Program-made: the position numbers and the translations under genes
In this document: positions 16,801-25,525 of the stretch, piece by piece
Layout: each line of letters starts with the position of its first letter
Position numbering within the stretch: position 1 is the stretch's first letter
The notes under the pieces: generated by a model
What the model saw: only the letters and a program-made list of their open reading frames with translations
The model's database searches: none
Told to the model about the DNA's origin: nothing
NCBI RefSeq assembly: GCF_900101125.1
Contig: NZ_FNFL01000008.1
Location: 110,309-174,308 of the forward strand
DNA length: 64,000 bases
DNA from: Sediminibacillus albus
GTDB taxonomy: Bacteria > Bacillota > Bacilli > Bacillales > Amphibacillaceae
Direction of reading: 5' to 3'

Positions 16801-18264
16801 ATGGAAAAAGAAAACAATAAACTGCCTATATACCGCAAAATTGATGACAATGTGGCCTATGTAAAAGAAAGATTGGGCGTTGACAAAAGCTTTGACGTGA
16901 TCCACCTTGATTTGGAATACGCTGGTAAAAAAATGGCTTTATTTATGATCGATGGCTTTGTCAAAGATGATATTCTTCATTTATTAATGAAACTATTATC
17001 AAGGCTGGAGCCCGAGCAGCTTGAACCGGATCCTCTGGAAAAATTGTTGAAGACGCACATTCCTTATATAGAGCTGGACAAAGAACAGGATTTAAATAAA
17101 GCCTGTGACACTGTTCTGGCAGGTCCTACTGCTTTATTTGTAGACGGCCTGGAGTACGCCATCATCATCGATGCCCGGACATACCCGGTTAGAGGACCGG
17201 AAGAACCTGATTTGGAAAGGGTTGTCCGCGGATCCAGGGATGGGTACGTAGAGACAATCGTATTTAACACGGCCTTGACTAGAAGAAGAATACGCGATCG
17301 GTCTCTAAGAATGGAATACTTAAGTATCGGAAGAAGATCCAAGACAGATGTGTGTGTCTGTTATTTAGAAGATATTGCTGATAAACAAAACGTAAAAATA
17401 TTAAAAAAACACCTAAAAAAAATAGATACCGATGGTTTGCCTATGGCTGAAAAGACAATCGAAGAGTATTTGTGCGGCAGGCACTGGAATCCGTACCCCA
17501 CTATCCGGTACACGGAACGCCCTGACACAGCTGCCGCCCACATTTATGAAGGACATATCCTTATCATTATCGATGGGTCTCCAAGTGTCATGATAACGCC
17601 GGCAACCTTTTGGCATCATTTGCAGCATGCAGAAGAATACAGGCAAAAACCACTAGTTGGCGCTTATCTGCGAATGGTCAGGTTTCTAGCTGTTATTGCG
17701 TCGATATTTATATTGCCGCTGTATTATTTGTTGTCCATGGACCCATCTTTGCTTCCACAAGAATTGGGATTCATAGGTCCAAGTGAAGACGGAACAATTC
17801 CCATCCTTCTTCAGTTTTTGGTAGCGGAAGCAGGAATTGATATGCTGCGGATGGCTGCTATCCATACTCCAACAGCCTTGGCTACAGCTTTAGGACTCGT
17901 TGCCGCCATACTAATCGGACAAGTTGCTGTCGAGGTTGGCTTATTTTCCTATGAAGTGGTGTTATACTTGGCGGTAGCTGCCATTGGTACGTTTGCAACA
18001 CCAAGTTATGAATTAAGTCTGGCAAATAGACTTGTCAGGATAATTTTATTGCTCGCCACTGCTGTATTCGGGGTTAAAGGATACGTTGCCGGGATTACTA
18101 TATGGATCTTTTACCTTATGAGAATGGACTCTTTCAGGATTGGTTACTTATGGCCGTTTATCCCTTTTTCTGCCCGTCCGTTTCGAGATGTTATATTGCG
18201 GGCTCCAATCCCGCTGAAAAACCGCAGGCCTACTTTTCTGAATCCACAGGACCCAGATCGTTAA
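16801..18264 (+). CDS. GerA-family spore germination protein (SpoVAF-like)
   Basis: A 487-aa protein of the GerA A-subunit family: a soluble cytoplasmic region (1-290) and a membrane region of about five segments (290-460), followed by a proline-rich tail (PFIPFSARPFRDVIL ... PIPLKNRRP). The size and C-terminus resemble SpoVAF of the spoVA locus, but no spoVA genes are adjacent. Family role: inner spore membrane component of germinant response or ion release. RBS AGGATGAG. Its stop codon lies in the loop of its own terminator. The exact subgroup (SpoVAF versus a GerXA) is uncertain. Confidence 0.8.
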   Translation: MEKENNKLPIYRKIDDNVAYVKERLGVDKSFDVIHLDLEYAGKKMALFMIDGFVKDDILHLLMKLLSRLEPEQLEPDPLEKLLKTHIPYIELDKEQDLNKACDTVLAGPTALFVDGLEYAIIIDARTYPVRGPEEPDLERVVRGSRDGYVETIVFNTALTRRRIRDRSLRMEYLSIGRRSKTDVCVCYLEDIADKQNVKILKKHLKKIDTDGLPMAEKTIEEYLCGRHWNPYPTIRYTERPDTAAAHIYEGHILIIIDGSPSVMITPATFWHHLQHAEEYRQKPLVGAYLRMVRFLAVIASIFILPLYYLLSMDPSLLPQELGFIGPSEDGTIPILLQFLVAEAGIDMLRMAAIHTPTALATALGLVAAILIGQVAVEVGLFSYEVVLYLAVAAIGTFATPSYELSLANRLVRIILLLATAVFGVKGYVAGITIWIFYLMRMDSFRIGYLWPFIPFSARPFRDVILRAPIPLKNRRPTFLNPQDPDR

Positions 18265-18282
18265 CCGATCTGGGTTCTTTTT
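18251..18282 (+). terminator. Terminator overlapping germination gene stop
   Basis: ACCCAGATCG / CGATCTGGGT, a perfect 10-bp stem with loop TTAAC carrying the TAA stop codon, followed by TCTTTTT. Confidence 0.9.
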
Positions 18283-18370
18283 ACTTTAAAAGCGAATAAT
18301 TATTCCAAATTAGGCTGGTTTATCGTTTCCAACTGCCAAAAAGATTGGTATAATGGTCAATGGTGATTAG

Positions 18371-18568
18371 ATGAAAACGATTTATGACGTCCAACAATTA
18401 TTAAAAAGGTTTGGAACCTTTATTTATTTAGGAAATCGGATAGCCGATTTAGAAATGATGGAGGAAGAGATAAAAGAGCTGTATAAATCCCAGTGCATGG
18501 AACCTTCCGAATATCAAATGGCTATATTACTTTTAAAACAAGAACGAGCTAAGCTTCGAGATCAATAA
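18371..18568 (+). CDS. yqgQ: YqgQ family protein
   Basis: A 65-aa helical protein (KTIYDVQQLLKRFGTFIYLG at the start) of the DUF910/YqgQ family, a small three-helix bundle found directly upstream of glucokinase in Bacillaceae. It lies 13 nt before glcK in one transcription unit. Biochemical function is not established; a structural hint of nucleic-acid binding exists for the family. Confidence 0.85.
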   Translation: MKTIYDVQQLLKRFGTFIYLGNRIADLEMMEEEIKELYKSQCMEPSEYQMAILLLKQERAKLRDQ

Positions 18569-18581
18569 GGGGGATAATCGA

Positions 18582-19547
18582 ATGGCAGAAAAGTATGCTG
18601 TTGGTATAGATATCGGTGGAACTACCGTAAAATTGGCGTTTATCAATCAAATGGGAAGTATTAAAGATAAATGGGAAATCGATACAAATAAAGAAAACAA
18701 AGGAATATCAATACCAACAGATATTTGGAAGTCAGTGGAGAAAAGGATAATGGATAGCGATATCAGCCTTGAACAGTTGCTCGGCATCGGAGCAGGTGCT
18801 CCTGGGTTTGTGGAGCCTGCTACCGGAGTGGTTTCGATTGCCGTAAATATCGGATGGAAAGATTTCGAGCTGGCAGAAAAACTGGAAAGCCTTTCAGGTC
18901 TGCCAGTAATCGTTGATAATGATGCTAATATAGCCGCTTTAGGAGAAAACTGGAAGGGATCAGGTAATCAAGTGGACAATTTGATTGCAATTACACTCGG
19001 TACCGGCGTGGGCGGCGGTATTATTGCCAATGGTCAGGTTTTGAATGGCGTCAATGGAACAGCAGGAGAAATCGGGCACATTACTGCGGAAGTTGATGGA
19101 GCGCCATGCAACTGCGGGCGGAATGGCTGTTTGGAAACAGTAGCCTCGGCAACAGGCATTGTCAGACAAGCCATGCGGTCTATCGAGTCAGGTAATGAAA
19201 CGATATTAGTGGAAACCTTTCGCAAAAACGGAGAAATCAATGCTAAAGATGTGTTTGCAGCAGCAGATAGCGGTGATGAAGCTGCCAGACGAATTGTAGC
19301 TAAAACAGCGGATGTACTCGGGTTTGCTATAGCGAATGCAGCGACAATTATCAATCCGGAAAAAATTGTCATCGGCGGGGGGGTTTCTCAAGCTGGCCGA
19401 CAATTACTGACACCTTTAAGGGCAGCATTCGATCGATACGCACTGCCCCGAATAAGTGAAGGCTGCGAGTTTGTTATTGCTCAATTAGGGAACGACGCCG
19501 GGGTCCTCGGTGCTGCCTATTTAGTAAGACAACAAGGTTCTAGCTAA
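18582..19547 (+). CDS. glcK: Glucokinase (ROK family)
   Basis: A 321-aa cytoplasmic kinase that phosphorylates free glucose with ATP. The N-terminal phosphate loop GIDIGGTTVKLAF and the ROK zinc motif CNCGRNGCLE (about 168-177) are present, with the catalytic Asp in VDNDANIAALGE. RBS AAGGGGG. Co-transcribed with yqgQ; a terminator follows. The order yqgQ-glcK-ltaS(yqgS) is as in B. subtilis. Confidence 0.95.
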   Translation: MAEKYAVGIDIGGTTVKLAFINQMGSIKDKWEIDTNKENKGISIPTDIWKSVEKRIMDSDISLEQLLGIGAGAPGFVEPATGVVSIAVNIGWKDFELAEKLESLSGLPVIVDNDANIAALGENWKGSGNQVDNLIAITLGTGVGGGIIANGQVLNGVNGTAGEIGHITAEVDGAPCNCGRNGCLETVASATGIVRQAMRSIESGNETILVETFRKNGEINAKDVFAAADSGDEAARRIVAKTADVLGFAIANAATIINPEKIVIGGGVSQAGRQLLTPLRAAFDRYALPRISEGCEFVIAQLGNDAGVLGAAYLVRQQGSS

Positions 19548-19586
19548 CTAGGAAAATAAAATACAATATTAAACGGGTATCTTTGA

Positions 19587-19616
19587 AAATAATCCCTTGG
19601 AAGGGTTTATTTTTTT
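19587..19616 (+). terminator. Terminator of yqgQ-glcK
   Basis: AATAATCCCTT / AAGGGTTTATT stem with a very short loop, followed by TTTTTT. The rest of the gap to ltaS (19617-19826) is AT-rich with no sure regulatory site. Confidence 0.8.
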
Positions 19617-19826
19617 GCGAATGTCTATTAAAATATAGAAATATTAAATCGATGTAAAATTTTTTCAGAGAAAAATGAAACCTTCTGGAAACTACAAACG
19701 TCTTATTAATAGTGTTTATTTATTTCAATCGGTGGAATATAATATAATAATGTAAAATGGACGTAAACTCTCAATTAATATAATAAACTATGAAAATGGA
19801 ACTCGGATTTAAGGAGGAAATGCACA

Positions 19827-21743
19827 ATGTCTAAAAGACTTTTTAATATACCCTTGTATATTATAGCTACTGTGTTATTTGGATTAAAAACATATGTAGT
19901 ATATCGCTTTATATTTAATATTTCGCTGGATAATATGATGCAGGAATTTATTTTGTTCATCAATCCATTCGCTTCTGCCTTTTTGATTTTTGCAATCAGT
20001 GTTTGGTTTAAAGAAAGAAGGCAAATGAAATTTTTACGCTATATGGCGTTTTTAGGAACAATTATTATTTATTTCAATCTGATTTTTTATAGGAATTTCA
20101 CCGATTTTATTACCATCCCTGTTTTATTCCAAGGCAGCAATGCTGCTGACTTAGGTTCCAGTATTTTTTCACTGGTCCATCTACCGGATCTGCTGTTATT
20201 TGCAGATGTGGCGATTATCTGGTACTTGAGTAAGAAGCGCCCTGCCGTTATTTCGGCAAGTTACCGAAAAAGAGGTAAAACATTGGCGCTCAGTGTATCG
20301 CTTTTATTCTTGCTTTTCAACTACACATTAGCGGAAATTGAACGCCCGCAGTTATTACAGCGTACATTTGACCGGGAGTACCTTGTCAAAAATATTGGGT
20401 TGTTTAATTACCATATTTATGATGCCGCCTTACAATCAAAAACAAAGGCGCAGCGGGTATTTGCCGATGGCAATGAAATGCCGGAAATAACGGAGTATGT
20501 GAAGGAGAAAGCGACAAGCAAAGAGAAGTCAGACCTGTTTGGAGTAGCAGAGGATAAAAATGTGATTTTTGTCTCTTTGGAATCCGTACAGAGCTTTGTA
20601 ATCAACAATGAAGTAAATGGGGAAGAAATAACTCCTTTCCTGAATGACTTGATTGATGAAAGCTACTATTTCGAGAATTTCTACCATCAAACAGAGCAAG
20701 GAAAGACATCAGACTCAGAATTTTTAGTGGAAAACTCTTTGTATCCTTTATCGCGGGGAGCAGTTTTCTTTACGCATGGCCAAAATGAATACAATGCAAC
20801 CCCTGAGATTTTAAATGAGGAAGGTTATTTCACTTCAGTCTTCCATGCTAATAACAAAAGCTTTTGGAACCGTGACGTGATGTATAACAATATTGGTTAT
20901 GACAAGTTCTTCGATCTAGATTCTTATGAAGTTACGGAAGATAATTCGATTGGCTGGGGTTTGAAGGATAAGCCGTTCTTTGAACAATCGATGAAATATC
21001 TTGAATCCCAACAACAGCCATTTTATTCGAAGTTTATTACGCTGACCAATCATTATCCATTTGATTTAAGTGAAGAAGATGCATCTATTGATCAATATGA
21101 TTCCAATTCAAAAACTCTGAACCAGTACTTTCCAACAGTCCGTTATACAGACGAAGCTGTTGAACAGTTCTTTAAAGAACTAAAGGAGTCTGGTTTATAT
21201 GAAGATTCAATTATTGTACTGATGGGTGACCATTATGGAATTAGTGAATTCCACAATAAAGCGATGGGGCAGTATTTAGGTAAGGAAATCACTCCTTACG
21301 AACACATTCAGTTACAGCGAGTTCCTTTCTTCATCCATATTCCTGGAGAAGAAGGCGGAGTCATATCAGACATCGCTGGCCAAATCGATGTAAAGCCTAC
21401 TATTCTTAGTCTGTTGGGAGTAGAAAGTGAGAAAGACATCACCTTTGGTACTGATTTGTTTGCTGAGGATCGTAAAAACTTTATTGCCTTACGTAATGGA
21501 GACTTTATTAGTGACAAATATGTTTATAGTAAAGGCCAGTGCTATGATCGTCAATCCGGAGAATTATTGGAAAAAGAACCGACAGGTCTTGAGCAGCCCG
21601 AGGATACTGAAGGCCTTTGCCAGCCTGTGAAGGAAAAAGTGGAAAAAGAGTTATCATATTCTGACCAAATCATTTATGGAGATTTATTCCGTTTTTATGA
21701 TTTTGGAAATAGCGAAAGCGAAAGCAGTGAAAGTGAACAATGA
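19827..21743 (+). CDS. ltaS: Lipoteichoic acid synthase
   Basis: A 638-aa polytopic protein: five membrane segments in the first 170 residues and an extracellular alkaline-phosphatase-fold domain (about 215-610). The catalytic nucleophile is Thr294 in QGKTSDSEF, equivalent to Thr297 of B. subtilis LtaS. Metal-site motifs MGDHYG and NHYPF are present. It polymerises glycerol phosphate from phosphatidylglycerol onto the glycolipid anchor. The position after glcK matches yqgS, one of several LtaS paralogues of B. subtilis; whether this is the main enzyme here is unknown. The tail is a short Ser/Glu repeat. RBS AAGGAGGAA. Confidence 0.92.
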   Translation: MSKRLFNIPLYIIATVLFGLKTYVVYRFIFNISLDNMMQEFILFINPFASAFLIFAISVWFKERRQMKFLRYMAFLGTIIIYFNLIFYRNFTDFITIPVLFQGSNAADLGSSIFSLVHLPDLLLFADVAIIWYLSKKRPAVISASYRKRGKTLALSVSLLFLLFNYTLAEIERPQLLQRTFDREYLVKNIGLFNYHIYDAALQSKTKAQRVFADGNEMPEITEYVKEKATSKEKSDLFGVAEDKNVIFVSLESVQSFVINNEVNGEEITPFLNDLIDESYYFENFYHQTEQGKTSDSEFLVENSLYPLSRGAVFFTHGQNEYNATPEILNEEGYFTSVFHANNKSFWNRDVMYNNIGYDKFFDLDSYEVTEDNSIGWGLKDKPFFEQSMKYLESQQQPFYSKFITLTNHYPFDLSEEDASIDQYDSNSKTLNQYFPTVRYTDEAVEQFFKELKESGLYEDSIIVLMGDHYGISEFHNKAMGQYLGKEITPYEHIQLQRVPFFIHIPGEEGGVISDIAGQIDVKPTILSLLGVESEKDITFGTDLFAEDRKNFIALRNGDFISDKYVYSKGQCYDRQSGELLEKEPTGLEQPEDTEGLCQPVKEKVEKELSYSDQIIYGDLFRFYDFGNSESESSESEQ

Positions 21744-21773
21744 CGACCAAAGTTTTTCCTTTAGGGGAATACT

Positions 21774-21809
21774 CAGGCTGGCGGGTGAATCTCGCCAGCC
21801 TGTTTTTTT
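21774..21809 (+). terminator. Terminator of ltaS
   Basis: AGGCTGGCG / CGCCAGCCT stem, 9-nt loop, followed by TTTTTTT. Confidence 0.9.
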
Positions 21810-21915
21810 GATCTTTTTTTAAGTTTCGGTCTCTTTGTTTGTTATCCGAGAAAATAAAATCCAAGCGGCGATGATTCTTTAGTTTCAACAAGAAAATAAT
21901 CGGAAAAATTACATC

Positions 21916-22031
21916 AAAGGAAATAGTTATACGCGTGTTTGGGCTTCTATGTTGTATTTGCCTCCTATGAAACAAAATCAATTACCGTTATTATGTATAA
22001 GGAAGTAGTTATACCGCTAAGTTATGGTATA
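21916..22031 (+). promoter_or_regulatory. Direct and inverted repeats upstream of fetAB
   Basis: AAAGGAAATAGTTATACGCG (21916-21935) recurs as TAAGGAAGTAGTTATACCGC (21998-22017), 82 bp apart. The second copy runs into an inverted repeat TATACC-N10-GGTATA (22010-22031), 32 bp upstream of the first gene. Such an arrangement suggests a repressor or activator site for the transporter operon. The regulator is unknown. Confidence 0.4.
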
Positions 22032-22062
22032 CCGTTAATATGAAAATGAAGGTGCATGATTT

Positions 22063-22761
22063 ATGAACAATGAAGTATTTGTATTTTCCGGCGTATCAAC
22101 CCCACAGCTAAGTAATATCGAATTTAAGATCAACAAAGGCGAAAAAGTGGTCTTGTTCGGTCCTTCAGGTGCGGGGAAAAGCTCTTTGCTTTTTTTGTTT
22201 AATCGGTTAAAAGATCCAACAGAAGGAAGGATTCATTATCGAGATAAGCCAATCACTGATTACCATGTTGCTTCGTTAAGAAAACAGGTAGGACTAGTTA
22301 TGCAGAGTCACCATTTGTTTCCGGGAACTGTTTACGATAATCTACAGTATGGCCCATCTCTTTTTGAAAGTTGGGACGAAGGACAAGCGAGCGAATTGTT
22401 GGAAATGGTAGCCTTGCCGCAAACAATCCTTCATAAAAATGTTAATCAGCTTTCTGGGGGAGAAAAGCAAAGGATTTCCTTTGCCCGAACGCTCGCTAAT
22501 CGACCGGATGTATTATTGCTTGATGAACCGACAAGTGCTCTGGATGAGCGCACAACTGAAGAGATAGAGGATTTATTAAAAATGTTGGGCAAAGAGAAAA
22601 ACCTTACGATGATAATGGTTACCCATGATCTTTCCCAAGCTAAGCGGTTAGGGGACCGTGGGATGTTTATGAGCGAAGGAAAATTGTTAGTTGACCAACC
22701 AGTTGAAGAAATATTCACGAGTCCGGAAAATGAGACCCTGAAAAACTTTTTGAACAGATAG
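22063..22761 (+). CDS. fetA: ABC transporter ATPase, FetA/YbbL type
   Basis: A 232-aa ATPase with Walker A FGPSGAGKSSL, signature LSGGEKQRISFA, Walker [14 protein letters not shown] and switch VTHDLSQA. It is paired, 11 nt apart, with a UPF0014 permease, which is the FetAB (YbbLM) arrangement known in E. coli to export iron and protect against oxidative stress. The role here is inferred from that pairing. ATG start without a strong ribosome site (GAAGGTG). These two genes replace yqgT-yqgV of B. subtilis at this locus. Confidence 0.75.
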   Translation: MNNEVFVFSGVSTPQLSNIEFKINKGEKVVLFGPSGAGKSSLLFLFNRLKDPTEGRIHYRDKPITDYHVASLRKQVGLVMQSHHLFPGTVYDNLQYGPSLFESWDEGQASELLEMVALPQTILHKNVNQLSGGEKQRISFARTLANRPDVLLLDEPTSALDERTTEEIEDLLKMLGKEKNLTMIMVTHDLSQAKRLGDRGMFMSEGKLLVDQPVEEIFTSPENETLKNFLNR

Positions 22762-22771
22762 GAGGGGGGAG

Positions 22772-23551
22772 ATGGCTCCTGATATATCAAACTATTCGTT
22801 GTTATTCTTAATCATTTTTGTGCTAATTCCATTGAGCCTTTCGTACCGCTATCAGCTTGGGATGAATAAGGACATCGTTTGGTCGACAATCAGAGGTACG
22901 GCTCAGCTGTTTTTTATTGGCTATTTACTAAACGTTTTGTTTGATTTAAGAGCAATCATCGGTGTTCCAATTATGGTTGGTGCCATGATTTTGATAGCTT
23001 CCTTACATGCACGGAATAAAGGGCAAGGGCTTCCGTACGTATTTCCTGCTATTTTGATTGGTCTTCTATTGATAGAAGCCAGCGTCTTGGCCTTATGGCT
23101 TATTTTCGATATGATCAGTTTTAAGCCATCAGAGGTCATTCCGATGAGCGGAATGGTGATAGGCAATAGTATGGTAGCAATGGGCTTAGCGTTAGAAAGG
23201 ATTAAAAGTGAATTCAAAGAAAATAATGGGAGGCTGTTAGCTGCTTTATCCCTTGGTGCTTCTCCCAGGCAGGCAGCACAAATAATTATCCAAAAAACAT
23301 TGCGGGCTTCCTTGATCCCTAATGTAGATGGTTTAAAAACGATTGGTCTTGTCCAGCTGCCTGGGATGATGACAGGAATGATACTTGGCGGCATAGAACC
23401 AGTAATGGCCATTAAGTATCAACTAATTATTTCGATCAGCATTTTTTCCTCTGTATCTTTAAGCGCAATATTTATTACATTGGTGGTCTATCGCTTTTTC
23501 TTCAATAAGCAGGCGCAGCTTGTCCCAATCAAGGAGGGACAATCGCAGTAG
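22772..23551 (+). CDS. fetB: ABC transporter permease, FetB/YbbM (UPF0014) family
   Basis: A 259-aa membrane protein with about seven hydrophobic segments. Conserved family blocks include PMSGMVIGNSMVA, LGASPRQAAQ (the coupling loop) and LVQLPGMMTGMILGG. Probable metal (iron) exporter subunit with the preceding ATPase. RBS AGGAGGGGG. No forward terminator is clear; the hairpin at 23586 has its T run on the other strand. Confidence 0.8.
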   Translation: MAPDISNYSLLFLIIFVLIPLSLSYRYQLGMNKDIVWSTIRGTAQLFFIGYLLNVLFDLRAIIGVPIMVGAMILIASLHARNKGQGLPYVFPAILIGLLLIEASVLALWLIFDMISFKPSEVIPMSGMVIGNSMVAMGLALERIKSEFKENNGRLLAALSLGASPRQAAQIIIQKTLRASLIPNVDGLKTIGLVQLPGMMTGMILGGIEPVMAIKYQLIISISIFSSVSLSAIFITLVVYRFFFNKQAQLVPIKEGQSQ

Positions 23552-23581
23552 GCGGGGTTGGATGACCCGGTTAATCGCATG

Positions 23582-23608
23582 AAAAAATCCCTTGGAAACA
23601 AGGGATTA
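23582..23608 (-). terminator. Terminator of yqgW-like gene
   Basis: AATCCCTTG-GAAA-CAAGGGATT; read on the minus strand the stem is followed by TTTTTT, 14 nt after the stop of the small minus-strand gene. Confidence 0.8.
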
Positions 23609-23621
23609 TATAGAGCGTGAT

Positions 23622-23786
23622 TTAATGAAACAATTCAGCCCATATAGTCATGATGGAAAACCAGCCAAAGACTAAAGTGGATAAACCTGCAAACGCAACA
23701 GCAAACATATTTTTAGCTTTTAATTCACGGAATACAGCAAGAGCGCATAAAATTGCTACGACTAATAGCATTAGTGCTAAAACCAT
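23622..23786 (-). CDS. yqgW: Small membrane protein, DUF2759 (YqgW-like)
   Basis: A 54-aa protein starting MVLALMLLVVAILCALAVF and ending IMTIWAELFH, with two hydrophobic segments around the conserved FRELKAKN turn. A clear AAGGAGG lies 7 nt before the ATG, and a terminator follows. Family and position next to yqgX and yqgY match YqgW of B. subtilis. No known function. It is too short for usual ORF cut-offs. Confidence 0.75.
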   Translation of the reverse strand: MVLALMLLVVAILCALAVFRELKAKNMFAVAFAGLSTLVFGWFSIMTIWAELFH

Positions 23787-23943
23787 TATTCCAAACCTCC
23801 TTATGGAGTCCCTATGATTGTATAGGAACTATCATATATTAATATGTAGTAGATATGATCTCCTCATACATTCTAAAACAATTTGAATGATTTGTCGAGA
23901 TATACAGGAACAATTATACTTATTTTTAAGAAGGAGTGATGAA

Positions 23944-24564
23944 ATGAAGATAGAGAAAATGTCACTAGGCCCACTAGGGACTAATTGTTATATTGTAATC
24001 AAGGAGGAAGAGGCTCTTATAGTTGATCCAGGAGGGGATGCTCAGGTGTTGATTGACTGGTTGGAGAAAAAAAAACTAAAGCCTCTGGCAATCTTACTGA
24101 CGCATGCTCATTTTGATCATATTGGAGCTGTTGATGAAGTGAGAAATACCTTCCAAATTCCTGTGTACGTACATAAAGAAGAGTCTGACTGGCTTTCCAA
24201 TCCTAACCTGAATGGATCGGCATTATTCCGTATGGATTTGATCACTGCGCGTCCTGCCGATGAATTCTTTACTAGCGGTCAAATGGAAATCAGTAATTTT
24301 TCGTTAGAGGTCATCGAGACACCCGGACATTCCCCAGGAGGCGTCTCCTTTGTATTCCCTGAAGACAAAGGTGTCATTTCTGGTGATTCCTTGTTTCAAA
24401 AAGGCATTGGAAGGACAGATTTGCCGGGCGGAGATTTTGATTTATTAATGAATACTATCAAATATAAACTCTTCACCCTCCCTGACAATTATACTGTTTA
24501 TCCTGGTCATGGGCCTGTTACTCAAATAGGAGAAGAAAAGGCTGATAATGATTTTATAAAATAA
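23944..24564 (+). CDS. yqgX: Metallo-beta-lactamase-fold hydrolase YqgX (glyoxalase II type)
   Basis: A 206-aa cytoplasmic hydrolase with the metal motif THAHFDHIG, the downstream His in ETPGHSPG, an Asp in VISGDSLF and the final His in YPGHGP. This is a complete binuclear zinc site. The family hydrolyses thioesters such as S-lactoyl conjugates; in Bacillaceae, which use bacillithiol, the true substrate may be a bacillithiol adduct (inference). ATG 23944 is chosen because of AAGGAGTG 8 nt upstream. A terminator shared with yqgY follows. Confidence 0.88.
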   Translation: MKIEKMSLGPLGTNCYIVIKEEEALIVDPGGDAQVLIDWLEKKKLKPLAILLTHAHFDHIGAVDEVRNTFQIPVYVHKEESDWLSNPNLNGSALFRMDLITARPADEFFTSGQMEISNFSLEVIETPGHSPGGVSFVFPEDKGVISGDSLFQKGIGRTDLPGGDFDLLMNTIKYKLFTLPDNYTVYPGHGPVTQIGEEKADNDFIK

Positions 24565-24595
24565 GGCTTCGTGCAATCAACAATATTGGCAGCAA

Positions 24596-24638
24596 AAAGC
24601 TCTAAGCCATGATCAAAGGCTTAGAGCTTTCGTTTTTA
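24596..24638. terminator. Bidirectional terminator yqgX / yqgY
   Basis: A perfect 13-bp stem AAAGCTCTAAGCC / GGCTTAGAGCTTT with T-rich flanks on both strands, between convergent genes. The right edge reaches the yqgY stop. Confidence 0.85.
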
Positions 24639-24878
24639 GTGCCCAAATCCGGGAACGAGTATGAAGTTGGAATAGTAAGTAAAACCGATGAAGAACAGGG
24701 TGCAATAGGCACCGAATAAGTACATATACATGCGTTCGGATAATTTTAAATAACTTACAGCTATGAAAAACACCGTTTGAGCTAAAAATAAGACGGCTAG
24801 GCTGTACATATCGCCAACATAAAACATAACAGTAAATATACCTGTCCAAAAAGCAAGAACACGATACATTCTATCCAT
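24636..24878 (-). CDS. yqgY: Small membrane protein, DUF2626 (YqgY)
   Basis: An 80-aa protein with three hydrophobic segments, starting MDRMYRVLAFWTGIFTVMFY and ending LVPGFGH. Family and place next to yqgX match YqgY of B. subtilis. RBS AAAGGAGGGG before the ATG. Function unknown. Confidence 0.85.
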   Translation of the reverse strand: MDRMYRVLAFWTGIFTVMFYVGDMYSLAVLFLAQTVFFIAVSYLKLSERMYMYLFGAYCTLFFIGFTYYSNFILVPGFGH

Positions 24879-25012
24879 ACTTTCCCCTCCTTTATCAAAG
24901 GTTATGTATCATCGTTATTATAAACGAGTAAACAAAGATTGTAAATCAATCTTATCATATATGAGAGGGATTTTACACAAAACCAAAATACCGCTTATAA
25001 AAAATAAAAGAA

Positions 25013-25084
25013 CTGGGCTAGCTGGATTCGAACCAGCGAATGACGGAATCAAAATCCGCTGCCTTACCACTTGGCTATAGCCCA
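25013..25084 (-). tRNA. tRNA-Gln (TTG)
   Basis: On the minus strand the acceptor TGGGCTA pairs with TAGCCCA, the anticodon loop TTTTGAT carries TTG, the T loop is TTCGAAT and the discriminator is G. Unlike the six tRNAs at the start of the window, CCA is not encoded, so it must be added after transcription. It lies alone between yqgY and comGG. Confidence 0.93.
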
Positions 25085-25132
25085 TTGAGTTCGTCCATAT
25101 ATTGTGCAGTAATACTAATTAATATACATTGG

Positions 25133-25525
25133 TTAGCTTTCATTTTTTAATAAAACATGTTTTATTTTTTTAGATACAGAACCGTTAGTTGTTTCGATCC
25201 AAAAAATAGCGGATATGTGATTGCTGCTTTCGGTTTGAAAGCGGACGATGACATTGCCATACGGATAATCTAACTTCAATTCCCCGGCAGCCCTGTCTGG
25301 TGTTTCACTGATATATTCAGTAAGCTCCTCTGTTCCCATTTGCAGGATTGTTTCTATTTTAGCTTGTTCAAAATTTTGCTTGGTTATCTCCATGTTATTC
25401 ATATGGAGAGAAACGGTCGTACTGATTGCTGTGACAAGCATGATAGCTATCCAAGCGATTAATGGAAAAACGAACCCTTTTTCATTTTTTAAAAGTTGTT
25501 TATGGAAAGTTGAAAGTTTTATCAT
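25133..25525 (-). CDS. comGG: Competence pseudopilin-related protein ComGG
   Basis: A 130-aa protein with an N-terminal hydrophobic segment (about 20-42) preceded by KNEKGFVFPL, a degenerate prepilin-like start. Last gene of the comG operon; GGAAGGAG precedes the ATG and its start overlaps the comGF end by 26 nt. In B. subtilis ComGG is a minor pseudopilin of the DNA-uptake pilus. Sequence conservation of this family is low, so the name relies on operon position. Confidence 0.75.
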   Translation of the reverse strand: MIKLSTFHKQLLKNEKGFVFPLIAWIAIMLVTAISTTVSLHMNNMEITKQNFEQAKIETILQMGTEELTEYISETPDRAAGELKLDYPYGNVIVRFQTESSNHISAIFWIETTNGSVSKKIKHVLLKNES

